A stretch of 64,000 bases of DNA from NCBI GenBank assembly GCA_902779675.1, contig CACZCK010000010.1, positions 44,391 to 108,390 on the forward strand, in the 5' to 3' direction. Every line of letters begins with the position of its first letter. Position 1 is the first letter of the stretch. Source of the stretch: an uncultured Coriobacteriaceae bacterium. GTDB lineage: Bacteria; Actinomycetota; Coriobacteriia; Coriobacteriales; Atopobiaceae. Position numbers and translations under genes: made by a program. Positions 7,385-17,781 of the stretch are shown piece after piece. The notes under the pieces were generated by a model. The model had not been told where the DNA came from, did not search any database, and saw nothing but the letters and a program-made list of their open reading frames with translations.

Positions 7385-7399
7385 CTATTCCCACTCGAT
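7385..7399. repeat. right attachment-site repeat (3' end of guaA)
   Basis: CTATTCCCACTCGAT spans the guaA stop codon and its last codons and is identical to 4406-4420. Integration here leaves guaA intact because the incoming element supplies the same end sequence. Confidence 0.75.
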
Positions 7400-8974
7400 C
7401 GTTGCGGGAGGCTTGGGGGTGATGTCGTAGACCACGCGGTTGATGCCTGCAACCTCGCCAACGATGCGTCCGCTGATGCGCGCGAGCACGTCGTAGGGCA
7501 GTCGCGCCCAGTCTGCCGTCATGGCGTCGGCGCTCTCCACCGCGCGCAGGATGACAGGCCGCGCGTAGGTGCGCTCGTCGCCCATCACGCCCACGCTCCT
7601 GATGTCGGGCAGCACCGCAAAGTACTGCCAGCAGCTATGCTCGGAGTTGCGGTCGCCGGTCTGCTCAAAGAGCTGCTGGTTGTACCCGTCCAGCTCCTCG
7701 CGCACGATGGCGTCGGCATTGCGCAGGATCTCGAGCTTCTCGGGCGTCACCTCTCCGATGATGCGAATGGCCAGCCCCGGCCCAGGGAACGGCTGGCGGT
7801 ACACCATCGCCTCGGGCAGCCCCAGCGCCACGCCCAGCTCGCGCACCTCGTCCTTGAAGAAGTGGTCGAGCGGTTCGATGAGGTCGAAATGCACGCCCTC
7901 GGGGAAGGGAATCAGGTTGTGGTGGCTTTTGATGGTCGACGCCTTGCCGCCCGTCTTGCGTGCACCGCTCTCGATGATGTCGGGATAGATGGTGCCCTGC
8001 GCCATGAAGCGCACGCCATCCAGACGCTGCGCCTCGTCAAAGAACACGCGCCAGAACTCGGTGCCAATGCGGCGGCGCTTCTCCTCGGGGTCGGTCACGC
8101 CCGCCAACAGCGCGGCATAGCGCTCCTCGGCATGCACGTGTACGAGCGGCATGTTGAACTGCTCGCGGAAGACCTGCTCAACCAGCTCGGGCTCGCCCTT
8201 GCGCAGCATCCCGTGATTCACAAAGACGCAGGTCAGCTGGTCACCAATGGCACGGTGCACCAGCGCAGCCACCACGCTGGAGTCCACACCGCCCGAAAGG
8301 CCCAGGATCACGCGGTCCTCGCCCACCTGCGCGCGAATCTCGGCCACCTTCTGCTCGATGATGCCCTCCATAGTCCAGCTGGGCTCCAGTCGGCAGATGC
8401 CAAACAGGAAGTTCTCCAGCATGCGGTGGCCATAGGCGGTGTGGCGCACCTCGGGGTGGAACTGCGTGGCGTACAGTCGCCGCTCGGCGCACTCCATGGC
8501 GGCAACGGGGCACGTCGCCGTGTGTGCCGTGACCACAAAGCCCTCAGGTACGCGACTCACCGAGTCGCGATGGCTCATCCACACAGTCTGCTCGCCAGGT
8601 GTGGACACGAGCAGCTCCGACGAACCCGCACGAACAAGATCGGCAGGTCCGTACTCGCCCGTCTCGGCGTGCGCGACCTCGCCTCCTAGCGTGACCGCCA
8701 TGATCTGGTGGCCGTAGCAGAAACCCAGCACGGGCAGACCCAAATCGAAGATCGCCGGATCGACGCGCGGGGCATCCTCGGCATACACGCTGGCAGGCCC
8801 GCCCGACAGGATCAGCGCCGCCGGCCCCATAGCCGCCAGCTCGCTAGCCGCAATGTCGCAGGGCACAATCTCGGAATAGACATGCAGATCGCGCACGCGA
8901 CGCGCGATGAGCTGCCCGTACTGGGCGCCGAAGTCGAGAACTGCCACAAACTGCCGAGTCGCCTGGTCTGCCAT
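7385..8974 (-). CDS. guaA: GMP synthase (glutamine-hydrolysing)
   Basis: A 529-residue GuaA that converts XMP, glutamine and ATP to GMP. The N-terminal class I glutamine amidotransferase domain has the nucleophile Cys in GFCYGHQ (usually GICYGMQ) and the His/Glu pair in QFHPEV. The ATP-pyrophosphatase domain has the P-loop SGGVDSS, and the C-terminal dimerisation domain ends in the invariant KPPATIEWE. The start ATG has GGGGAGGC upstream. It is divergent from the LCP gene, and its 3' end is the integration site of the neighbouring island. No purine riboswitch is apparent in its leader. Confidence 0.97.
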   Translation of the reverse strand: MADQATRQFVAVLDFGAQYGQLIARRVRDLHVYSEIVPCDIAASELAAMGPAALILSGGPASVYAEDAPRVDPAIFDLGLPVLGFCYGHQIMAVTLGGEVAHAETGEYGPADLVRAGSSELLVSTPGEQTVWMSHRDSVSRVPEGFVVTAHTATCPVAAMECAERRLYATQFHPEVRHTAYGHRMLENFLFGICRLEPSWTMEGIIEQKVAEIRAQVGEDRVILGLSGGVDSSVVAALVHRAIGDQLTCVFVNHGMLRKGEPELVEQVFREQFNMPLVHVHAEERYAALLAGVTDPEEKRRRIGTEFWRVFFDEAQRLDGVRFMAQGTIYPDIIESGARKTGGKASTIKSHHNLIPFPEGVHFDLIEPLDHFFKDEVRELGVALGLPEAMVYRQPFPGPGLAIRIIGEVTPEKLEILRNADAIVREELDGYNQQLFEQTGDRNSEHSCWQYFAVLPDIRSVGVMGDERTYARPVILRAVESADAMTADWARLPYDVLARISGRIVGEVAGINRVVYDITPKPPATIEWE

Positions 8975-9245
8975 ACCGTGCCTCCCCTGTCATGCGTTTA
9001 TGCGGCACATCATAGCGCGCGCATTACCGTCCTTCGGCAAGCCCTTATCAAACCGCAATAATGTAGAGGGCCCGCCCGCTCGACGCAGGCTCAAAGCCTC
9101 AGGTACATGGGCAAACAACGTGCTTTTTGTCAATCTTTGCCCAGATAGCGGCCCTAGGGCTATCATTGACTAGTTATGCTGCGAATTCCTTGGCGATACT
9201 TTACGGATTCGCTTTTCGTGTTCACTAAGTAACCGAGGGGGACCC
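8975..9245. promoter_or_regulatory. divergent guaA / LCP intergenic region with inverted repeats
   Basis: This 271-bp region must carry both promoters. It contains an 8-bp inverted repeat TGGGCAAA (9108-9115) with TTTGCCCA (9136-9143) and a near-palindrome ATAGCGGCCCTAGGGCTAT around 9146-9164. Either could be an operator or transcript hairpin. No clear -35/-10 pair could be fixed. Confidence 0.35.
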
Positions 9246-10565
9246 TTGGCTCGAAAGAAGCATGCGCGCCCGGCGGGCGACGAGCTGCCGCTCTCACGCA
9301 ACACCGCCGCCGACTACTATGGCAGCAAGCTGCGCACCCAGAAGCGCAAGCGTGTCATCAGGACCGTTCTCATGGCGTTGCTCGCCGTGCTCGTCACAGG
9401 CACGGTCGCCGTTGCCGCGTTCGTCAACGACATCAACCACAAGATCACAGGCTCCGTCGACGCCAGGCTGCAGGGCGTGCTTACCACCCAAGAGGCTGGT
9501 AAGCCCTTCTACCTGCTGCTCATTGGCATCGACAAGGACCAGGCGCGCACCAACGACCCAACGTACGGCAAGGAGGACAGCGGCTACCGCTCCGACTCCA
9601 TCATGCTGACGCGCATCGACCCCAGCGAGAAGAAGGTCACGATGGTCTCCATCCATCGCGACACCCTCGTTGACCTGGGCGAGAACGGCCAGCAGAAGAT
9701 CAATGCCGCATATGCCATCGGTCAGGAGACCTACACCACGCAGGTCATCTCCGAGTTTGCCGGCGTGCCCATCGCGCACTACGCCGAGGTCGACATGGAC
9801 GGCCTTGCCGCCGTCATCGACACCATCGGCGGCATCGACGTGACCGTCGACATGGACGTCAAGGATCCGTACTACACGGGCATCGACCTCAAGAAGGGCA
9901 CCCATCACCTCGACGGCCACACCGCCGCGCTCTTCTGCCGCTGTCGCCATGCCTACGACGCCTACGGCGACGGCGACCGCTATCGCGCCGCCAACCAGCG
10001 CCAGGTCATCTCGACGGTGGCCAAGAAGGTGCTGACCAGCGACCCGGCGACCATCGCGGCAACCGTGTCGACCATGGCCTCCTACGTGCGCACCGACCTC
10101 GACGTGGCATCCATCGTCTCGCTGTCCATGCAGTTCATTGGCATGGACCTCGAAAACGGCTTCTACATGGGCATGGAGCCCACCACGGCCAAGTACATCA
10201 ACGCCACGTGGTACGAGCTCTGCGACACCGAGGCCTGGCAGAAGATGATGACACGCGTGGACCAGGGCCTGCCGCCCACCGAGCCGGGCGACGTGGACCC
10301 GCTGGAGACCTCCCCCGACACAGGCGAGTCGGTCGACCTGGAGTCCACCACTGGTGAGGTCTACTACGAGGACACCTACTACGAGGAGCCCACCTATTAC
10401 GAGGAGCCTACGTACTACGAAGAGGAGAGTTACGACTACTCAGAGGACTACACCACCTACGAGGAGCCGGCATACGAGGAGCCAGCCTACGAGGAGCCCT
10501 CATACGACCAGGACACGGGTGAGTATGTGGAGCAGTACTCGGAACCTTCGGCCGAGATGGGCTGA
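9246..10565 (+). CDS. LytR-CpsA-Psr (LCP) family cell-wall glycopolymer ligase
   Basis: A 439-residue membrane-anchored LCP protein that transfers lipid-linked glycopolymers to peptidoglycan outside the cell. The start is TTG at 9246 behind GAGGGGG. A basic cytoplasmic tail precedes one transmembrane helix (about 36-58). The LCP domain (about 85-330) shows the pyrophosphate-binding arginines in RSDSIML and SIHRDT and the late FCRCRHAYDAYGDGDR motif. The tail (about 345-439) is low-complexity, with repeated YEEP and YYEEPT units rich in Glu, Tyr and Pro. It is one of only three genes here ending in TGA. Confidence 0.9.
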   Translation: MARKKHARPAGDELPLSRNTAADYYGSKLRTQKRKRVIRTVLMALLAVLVTGTVAVAAFVNDINHKITGSVDARLQGVLTTQEAGKPFYLLLIGIDKDQARTNDPTYGKEDSGYRSDSIMLTRIDPSEKKVTMVSIHRDTLVDLGENGQQKINAAYAIGQETYTTQVISEFAGVPIAHYAEVDMDGLAAVIDTIGGIDVTVDMDVKDPYYTGIDLKKGTHHLDGHTAALFCRCRHAYDAYGDGDRYRAANQRQVISTVAKKVLTSDPATIAATVSTMASYVRTDLDVASIVSLSMQFIGMDLENGFYMGMEPTTAKYINATWYELCDTEAWQKMMTRVDQGLPPTEPGDVDPLETSPDTGESVDLESTTGEVYYEDTYYEEPTYYEEPTYYEEESYDYSEDYTTYEEPAYEEPAYEEPSYDQDTGEYVEQYSEPSAEMG

Positions 10566-10592
10566 CGCTTCGCCCGCAATCGCGCTACGCAC

Positions 10593-10623
10593 GAGGCCCC
10601 CGGCAGTGCCGGGGGCCTCTTTG
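10593..10623. terminator. bidirectional terminator between the LCP gene and ychF
   Basis: A perfect 12-bp stem, GAGGCCCCCGGC (10593-10604) with GCCGGGGGCCTC (10608-10619), with a 3-nt loop AGT, followed by TTT on the plus strand. It lies between convergent genes. Confidence 0.85.
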
Positions 10624-10647
10624 TTACCTTGGGTTGTGCCGCACGCG

Positions 10648-11712
10648 CTACACGTTGAACATGAAGTGCATCACGTCACCGTCCTGCACCACGTAGTCCT
10701 TGCCCTCCATGCGCAGCTTGCCGGCGTTCTTGCATCCCTGCTCGCCGCCCAGCTCCACGTAGTCGTCGTAGCTGCAGACCTGTGCCTTGATGAAGCCACG
10801 CTCAAAGTCGGAGTGGATGACGCCAGCTGCCTGCGGAGCCTTGGCACCCACTGGAATGGTCCACGCCTTGACCTCCATCTCGCCAGCGGTGAAGTAGCTC
10901 TGCAGACCCAGCAGACGATAGGCTGCCTGCACCAGCGTGGCCAGACCACTCTGCTTGAGGCCCAAATCGGCCAGGAACTCGGCGGCGTCCTCGGGGTCGA
11001 GCTCGATCAGCTCGGACTCCACCTTGGCGCTGATGGGAACAACCTCCGCGCCGCCGATGGAGGGAATCTCGGCGTCGAGCGCATCCTCGTCGACGTTGGC
11101 CACGTACAGGATGGGCTTCATGGTCAGCAGGAACAAGTCGTGCGCGGCATCGCGCTCCTCGTCGGTCATGGGCAGATCGGCGGCACGGTTGCCGTCGTTG
11201 AGCCACTCCTGCAGGCGCTTGGCAATGGCGAGCTTAGGCGCATTGGCCTTGTCGCGACGCGCCTCCTTCTCGAGTTTGGGGATGGCCTTGTCGAGAGTAC
11301 CGAGGTCAGCCAGCACTAGCTCGGTCTGGATGGTGTCCATATCACTCTGGGGGTCATGGCTGCTCTCGTGACGGATGACGTCAGGATCGGAGAAGTAGCG
11401 AACCACCTCGCAGATGGCGTCGGTCTCACGGATGTTGGCCAAGAACTGGTTGCCCAGACCCTCGCCCTCGCTGGCACCCTTGACCAGGCCAGCGATATCC
11501 ACGAACTCGACCGTAGCAGGCACGATACGCCCGGGGTGCACGATGTCGGCCAGCACCTGCAGGCGCGTGTCGGGGACGTCGACGATGCCCACATTGGGGT
11601 CGATGGTGGCGAAGGGATAGTTGGCCGCCAGGCCACCCTTCTTGGTGAGGGCAGTAAAGAGCGTCGACTTGCCCACGTTGGGCAGTCCCACGATGCCAAT
11701 GGACAGGGCCAT
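10648..11712 (-). CDS. ychF: redox-regulated ATPase YchF/OLA1 (Obg family)
   Basis: A 354-residue P-loop protein. G1 is GLPNVGKST near the N-terminus, followed by the DVPDTRL and [18 protein letters not shown] switch regions. The specificity motif is NVDED rather than NKxD, which is why YchF prefers ATP over GTP. The C-terminal TGS domain ends in DVMHFMFNV. Known family roles are ribosome association and oxidative-stress response. The start MALSIG has GGAGAG upstream; the open frame extends 20 codons more without homology. The next gene upstream is a [4Fe-4S] protein in the same orientation. Confidence 0.95.
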   Translation of the reverse strand: MALSIGIVGLPNVGKSTLFTALTKKGGLAANYPFATIDPNVGIVDVPDTRLQVLADIVHPGRIVPATVEFVDIAGLVKGASEGEGLGNQFLANIRETDAICEVVRYFSDPDVIRHESSHDPQSDMDTIQTELVLADLGTLDKAIPKLEKEARRDKANAPKLAIAKRLQEWLNDGNRAADLPMTDEERDAAHDLFLLTMKPILYVANVDEDALDAEIPSIGGAEVVPISAKVESELIELDPEDAAEFLADLGLKQSGLATLVQAAYRLLGLQSYFTAGEMEVKAWTIPVGAKAPQAAGVIHSDFERGFIKAQVCSYDDYVELGGEQGCKNAGKLRMEGKDYVVQDGDVMHFMFNV

Positions 11713-11781
11713 GCTGTCTCTCCTATCTCGTTTCTGCGACGAGGGCCGTTGGGGTCGGGACTCGTCGCTCAAGTCCTTGCG

Positions 11782-13047
11782 TTATGCCTCGTCGGTCTCC
11801 ACCAGGCGCCCCAGCGCGTCGAGCGTCTTCTTGAGCTTCTCGCGCCCCTCGGCCTTGGCCTTCTGCACCTTGGCACGTTGCTCGGCGTACTTCTCCGCGT
11901 TTGGGTCGGGCACCACCAGCTCCGCCGGGTCGACCGGCTCCATGCGCAGCGCCTCGTCCTCGCAGACCCTGACGCACGCGCCGCAGTTGAGGCAGTAAGC
12001 GGGCTCCACCGAGAAGTGACCACCCTGGTCGAGGTCGCAAGCATGCACGGGGCACACGCGCACGCACTCGCCGCACATGGAGCACAGCGAGCTGTCGCAC
12101 ACGGGCACCTCGAGGTCAAAGACGTTGGCCAGAACCGGCGAATCCTGAATGGTGGAGAGCATCAGCTTGCGACTCTGCGTGAGCATATGCCTGCGGTTGG
12201 AACTGGTCTTGCCGCCCACGGCCTCCTCAAGCGCCTTCTGCATGTCGTTGACCTTCTGGGTGTGGCGCTTGATGCGCGCGGCCACCGCCTTGGCTCCCAG
12301 CAGCGTCGGATTGCCCGCCAACAGCACGTTCTGCCCGGCGCGGGCCATGTTCTGCACGAACTGACCACGCTTGTAGGCGCGCGTCTGCTCGTGGTTGAGG
12401 TTAGCCTCCTCGACCTCGAGCCCCACCGAGAAGCCGCTCCACTCCTCCGCCTGACCGATGTGGTCGACGTAGACCTCCTCGCCGGTGGTGGTGCGGCAGC
12501 GGTCGCAGATACCCACGGGCAGATACACGCTGATGTTGTCGTAGTCCACAAGCAACGAGAACCACAGCTCTGGCGTGAGCACACCCACGCACGGAAGCAG
12601 GACCTCGTTGTCTTTTGGGTAGCGGCCCAGCGCGCGCGTGCAGGTCACGTAGCACTGCTCGTAGATGCTGGCGGTACGCGCGATCTTGTCGTACAGCTGC
12701 TTGCTCATGAGCTTGGGCAGCTGCATGGCCTCCGTGGGGCAGACCGACAGGCACAGGCCGCACTCGCGGCAGTCGTCGGTGATCTTTATGGCCTTGGGGC
12801 CGATGTCGATGGCATTGCTCGGGCACGTCTCCAGGCACCGGTTGCACACGTCGGCACGGCCCGAGGCCACCTGCAGGCAGTACACCGAGTTGGTGCGTGG
12901 CCTGCCCTTGTAGTCGGCGGGGTTGAACACGCGCGCCTTGTTGGGATCCACCAGCGAGTCGGCGATGTCGCCCAGGGGGTTGGAGACCTTCTCCCAGTCC
13001 CGCTGGATGTCGATAAGATCGTCGAGCATGTCGCGCTCTTGGGCCAC
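11782..13047 (-). CDS. multi-[4Fe-4S] ferredoxin-type protein, unknown partner
   Basis: A 421-residue cytoplasmic protein with two bacterial-ferredoxin modules. The N-terminal pair is CNRCLETCP and CRECGLCLSVCP (about residues 70-105); the C-terminal pair is CSMCGECVRVCP and CLNCGACVRVC (about 330-375). Extra cysteines occur between them (CYVTCTRAL, CDRCRTTTG), which may hold further metal. The last 50 residues are charged and helical. The start is the GTG at 13047 with AGAGGAGGGGGA upstream. No hydrogenase, Nuo or reductase subunit lies nearby, so the electron donor and acceptor cannot be named. Confidence 0.75.
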   Translation of the reverse strand: MAQERDMLDDLIDIQRDWEKVSNPLGDIADSLVDPNKARVFNPADYKGRPRTNSVYCLQVASGRADVCNRCLETCPSNAIDIGPKAIKITDDCRECGLCLSVCPTEAMQLPKLMSKQLYDKIARTASIYEQCYVTCTRALGRYPKDNEVLLPCVGVLTPELWFSLLVDYDNISVYLPVGICDRCRTTTGEEVYVDHIGQAEEWSGFSVGLEVEEANLNHEQTRAYKRGQFVQNMARAGQNVLLAGNPTLLGAKAVAARIKRHTQKVNDMQKALEEAVGGKTSSNRRHMLTQSRKLMLSTIQDSPVLANVFDLEVPVCDSSLCSMCGECVRVCPVHACDLDQGGHFSVEPAYCLNCGACVRVCEDEALRMEPVDPAELVVPDPNAEKYAEQRAKVQKAKAEGREKLKKTLDALGRLVETDEA

Positions 13048-13194
13048 GTCTCCCCCTCCTCTCGTTGCGCCGTAATCACCAATTGTAGCAGTGCACAACA
13101 GGCAAAGGGCCAACCCGCAAAACCCCACAGGTCGGCTCTTCCGTGCGAAGCTGCCACCACCGCTGCCCAGGGTGGTGTATGCCGAGACGCGGGA

Positions 13195-13301
13195 GGGGCC
13201 TGGGCAAACCTAAGCAAACATTCCGCAGAAAAGGGGTCGGCCGAACGGAACGTTCGACCGACCCCCTTTTTGAGGACGTTTGTGTGGTTTGCCCAGGCCC
13301 C
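13195..13301. terminator. nested long inverted repeat and terminator after groL
   Basis: The outer arms are a 16-bp perfect inverted repeat (GGGGCCTGGGCAAACC at 13195-13210, complement at 13286-13301). Inside is a second hairpin centred near 13249, AAAAGGGGTCGG..CGAACG pairing with CGTTCG..CCGACCCC and then CTTTTT (about 13229-13270). The inner hairpin looks like a rho-independent terminator usable from both strands. The outer arms make an unusually long cruciform. Confidence 0.7.
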
Positions 13302-13310
13302 ACAGGGATC

Positions 13311-14957
<1,647 letters not shown>

Positions 14958-14994
14958 TTATTCCTCCAACGTGATGTGCACTGGGTGCGTGCGG

Positions 14995-15285
14995 TTACTC
15001 GGTGATGATGGCGTAGATGTCGTCGGCGCGCAGGAGCAGGTAGTCCTCGCCGTCGACCTTGACCTCGTTACCGCCGAACTTGCCATAGTAGACCTGGTCG
15101 CCCACCTGGACGTCGATGGGGATGCGCTCGCCCTTGTCATTGAGCTTGCCAGCACCGACGGCGATGACCTCGCCCTTCTGCGGCTTCTCCTGGGCACCGG
15201 AAGAGATGTACAGGCCAGAAGAGGTGCGCTCCTCCTTGGGGGCGGGCTTGACGAGGACGCGATCGCCCAACGGCTTAAGAGTCAT
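14995..15285 (-). CDS. groS: co-chaperonin GroES (10 kDa)
   Basis: A 96-residue GroES starting MTLKPLGDRVLVKPAPKEER. The mobile loop is RTSSGLYISSGAQEKPQ and the roof region includes the PIDVQVGDQVYYGKFGG segment. An in-frame TTG two codons earlier is possible, but the ATG at 15285 is 9 bp from AGGAGG and gives the usual length. It is the first gene of the groS-groL operon. No CIRCE element (HrcA site) is recognisable upstream, so heat regulation in this organism may use another repressor. Confidence 0.96.
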   Translation of the reverse strand: MTLKPLGDRVLVKPAPKEERTSSGLYISSGAQEKPQKGEVIAVGAGKLNDKGERIPIDVQVGDQVYYGKFGGNEVKVDGEDYLLLRADDIYAIITE

Positions 15286-15385
15286 ACTCAAGAACCTCCT
15301 TCATGTGCGCCATGTGGCGCCTTACCAGTGCGGCGAATGCATCGCCGCGTAGCCAACGTTTGGAACTATACCCACAATGAGCCGT

Positions 15386-15413
15386 CGTATACCTGAGATA
15401 CGCAAATCTTCAA
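15386..15413 (-). promoter_or_regulatory. candidate groS-groL promoter
   Basis: On the minus strand a -35-like TTGAAG (15413-15408) is followed after 16 bp by TATACG (15391-15386), about 100 bp before the groS start. The match to sigma-70 consensus is moderate and no operator repeat overlaps it. Confidence 0.35.
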
Positions 15414-15482
15414 AGACGCACTTAGATTTTCTGGTGTCTGGCAAGTGAGGGCCGGCTTTGCAGGCCGCCTCCGCCCCTGGCG

Positions 15483-17423
15483 CTACAGCTCCTCCAGCTC
15501 CTTGAGCCACAGGCGACTGACGGCGTCGCTGGGCATGCGCAGGTCGCCGCGGGGGCTGACCGCCACGCTACCCACCTTGGGGCCGTCGGGTAGGCAGCTG
15601 CGCTTGAACTGTTGGTTAAAGAAGCGCCGGTAGAAGACCTTGAGCCACGAGAGGATGGTTGCCTCGTCGTAGGTGTCGCCCAGTGCGTGAACGGCCAGAC
15701 GGTACACCTTGCGCGGCGTGGCCCCGCGGCGCAGCACCTGGTAGAGGAAGAAGTCGTGCAGCTCGTAGGGACCCACCAGGTCCTCGGTCTGCTGGGCGAT
15801 GGTGCCGTCGTCGTTGGCCGGCAGCAGCTCGGGCGAGACAGGCGTGTCAAGCACGTCGTAGAGGATGTCGGCCTCGGCCTCGTTTCCGCAGGTGTCGGCC
15901 ACGTAGCGCACCAGATGGCGCACGAGCGTCTTGGGCACGCCGCCGTTGACGCCGTACATGCTCATGTGGTCGCCGTTGTAGGTGGCCCAGCCCAGCGCCA
16001 GCTCGGAGAGGTCGCCAGTACCGATAACCATGCCGTTCTCCTGGTTGGCGATGTCCATGATGATCTGCGTACGCTCGCGTGCCTGGCTGTTCTCGTAGGT
16101 CACGTCGTGGACGTTCTCGTCGTGGCCGATGTCGGCAAAGTGCTGGCGCACGGCGGCAGCGATGTTGACCTCGCGCAGCTGCACGCCCAGCGCATCGGAG
16201 AGCGTGGTGGCATTGCCGTGCGTGCGCTCGGTGGTACCAAAGCCCGGCATGGTCACGGCGATGATGCCTTGGCGGTCGAGGCCCAGCAGGTCGAAGGCGC
16301 GCACCGTCACCAGCAGCGCCAGCGTGGAATCCAGGCCGCCAGAGACGCCGATCACCGCGCTGGTGCAGTGCGTGTGCTCCAGACGCTTTGCCAAACCCCA
16401 CGCCTGGATGGTAAAGACGTCCTCGCAGCGGGCGTCGCGCTCCGCACCGTCGGCAGGGACAAAGGGGTGCGGGTCAACATGGCGCGTAAGCTGGACCTCC
16501 TCGCGACCCAACGTGAACTCGGCCTCGTAGTAGTCGGATCCGGTGCCGTCCGCGCCGCCCCGAGCCGTGCGGAACGTGGACATGCGCATGCGCTCGCCCT
16601 GGATAGCCGCAACGTCGATCTCAGTCGTGGCGTTGCCCGGGCCGAAGGGTGCCGACTCGGCCAGCAGGGTGCCGTTCTCGGCAATCATGTCGTGTCCCGC
16701 AAATACCACGTCGGTGGTCGACTCGCCCCAGCCGGCGCTGGTGTACACGTACCCGCAGACCAAACGCGCGCTCTGCCCCGTGACCAGTGAGCGGCGGTAG
16801 GCAGCCTTGCCCACGATGGCGTTGGAGGCAGAGAGGTTGACGATGACGGTAGCGCCGGCCAGCGCATGGGCGATAGAGGGCGGGTTGGGTGCCCAGAGGT
16901 CCTCGCAGACCTCGGCCGCGACCACTAGGTCGGGCATGCTCGTGCAGCCCAGCAGGATGTTGGTGCCAAAGGGCACGGGCTCCTCCTGCGAGAGATCGAC
17001 GAAGCCATAGGTGCCCGGCGTGGCGGGAGTAAAGTGGCGCAGCTCGTAGAACTCGTTGTAGTTGGGCACGTGGGTTTTGGGCACCAGTGCCAGCACCTCG
17101 CCCGCGCAGAGTGCCGCGGCGCAGTTGTAGAGCTTGCCGTTAACGCGCCATGGCACGCCAACAAAGAGCAGCGCGTCGAGATCGGCCGTGCGCTCGGCGT
17201 AGTCAAAGAGTCCCTGCTGGGCGGCGTCGAGCAGGGCGTCCTGCCAGAAGAGGTCCTCGCAGGTGTAGCCCGTGATGCACAGCTCGGGAAGCACGACCAG
17301 CTTGGCTCCGTCGCGCTCCACTGCCTCGCGCGTCACGTCCACGCAGCGGTCCACGTTAAAGTCCACGTCCGCAACGCGCACCTCGGGGGTGCGGGCAGCA
17401 ACCTTTACGAATCCGTCGCGCAT
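15483..17423 (-). CDS. nadE: glutamine-dependent NAD+ synthetase
   Basis: A 646-residue two-domain enzyme making NAD+ from deamido-NAD+, ATP and glutamine. The N-terminal nitrilase-type glutaminase has the Glu-Lys-Cys triad: LPELCITGY, PKTHVPNYNEFYE and VCEDLW. The C-terminal synthetase has the P-loop SGGLDSTLAL and the later GTGDLSELALGW. The length matches the long actinobacterial NadE type, in which ammonia is tunnelled between domains. The start MRDGFVKVAA has AGGAGG upstream; the open frame extends 10 codons more. It stands alone between groS and an amidohydrolase. Confidence 0.95.
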   Translation of the reverse strand: MRDGFVKVAARTPEVRVADVDFNVDRCVDVTREAVERDGAKLVVLPELCITGYTCEDLFWQDALLDAAQQGLFDYAERTADLDALLFVGVPWRVNGKLYNCAAALCAGEVLALVPKTHVPNYNEFYELRHFTPATPGTYGFVDLSQEEPVPFGTNILLGCTSMPDLVVAAEVCEDLWAPNPPSIAHALAGATVIVNLSASNAIVGKAAYRRSLVTGQSARLVCGYVYTSAGWGESTTDVVFAGHDMIAENGTLLAESAPFGPGNATTEIDVAAIQGERMRMSTFRTARGGADGTGSDYYEAEFTLGREEVQLTRHVDPHPFVPADGAERDARCEDVFTIQAWGLAKRLEHTHCTSAVIGVSGGLDSTLALLVTVRAFDLLGLDRQGIIAVTMPGFGTTERTHGNATTLSDALGVQLREVNIAAAVRQHFADIGHDENVHDVTYENSQARERTQIIMDIANQENGMVIGTGDLSELALGWATYNGDHMSMYGVNGGVPKTLVRHLVRYVADTCGNEAEADILYDVLDTPVSPELLPANDDGTIAQQTEDLVGPYELHDFFLYQVLRRGATPRKVYRLAVHALGDTYDEATILSWLKVFYRRFFNQQFKRSCLPDGPKVGSVAVSPRGDLRMPSDAVSRLWLKELEEL

Positions 17424-17781
17424 GGGAGCCTCCTCGACGATGGGTTTGCGCATGCATCACATGGTACTGGAATCGCAGGGTCACACACGCCCCAAAGAAG
17501 GCTTTTGGCGCTGGGTTTGGCTCGGACGCCTGCCGCATCCGCCCGAGTCAAGGGTGAGAGGCGGTGCTGCAGGCGGCTCAGCCGAAACGACGGAGCCAGA
17601 AATGGTTCTCTTTTTGCATAGTGTGCGTTCGTTTCAGAAGTCCGCACGATATGGCCATGTACACCTCCCAGCGACCTGCGCATTTGTTGCTGCTGGAGGG
17701 ACGATACGCAGATGGGTCCAATACCATTCGTACGCTAGTCGGAAAAGCCTGTCGCTTGTGCATGCTCCAACGCGGGCGCGG
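17424..17781. other. gene-free stretch upstream of nadE
   Basis: 358 bp with no credible gene. It contains a weak inverted repeat GAAACGA (17584-17590) with TCGTTTC (17629-17635) and a short T-rich patch near 17610. The nadE promoter must lie here but could not be fixed. Confidence 0.4.

Larger units (their letters stand above)
4406..7399. mobile_element. 3-kb guaA-integrated genomic island without an integrase
   Basis: The island is defined by the 15-bp direct repeats at its ends. It contains two convergent genes (4643-5755, 5914-6987), paired TGGTACTCA-type repeats near both ends in opposite orientation, and a 19-bp inverted repeat next to the right att site. No recombinase, excisionase or replication gene is present, so it is either a decayed island or one mobilised in trans. 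Without it, the RpiR terminator would directly face the guaA stop codon, a normal convergent arrangement. Confidence 0.65.

Noticed and set aside
8975..9245. Purine riboswitch upstream of guaA
   Set aside because: The conserved three-way-junction bases are not found; only short palindromes are present.
15286..15440. CIRCE or HAIR operator upstream of groS
   Set aside because: CTTGAGTATGACTCTTAAG at the groS start only superficially resembles HAIR and has wrong spacing; no TTAGCACTC palindrome is present.
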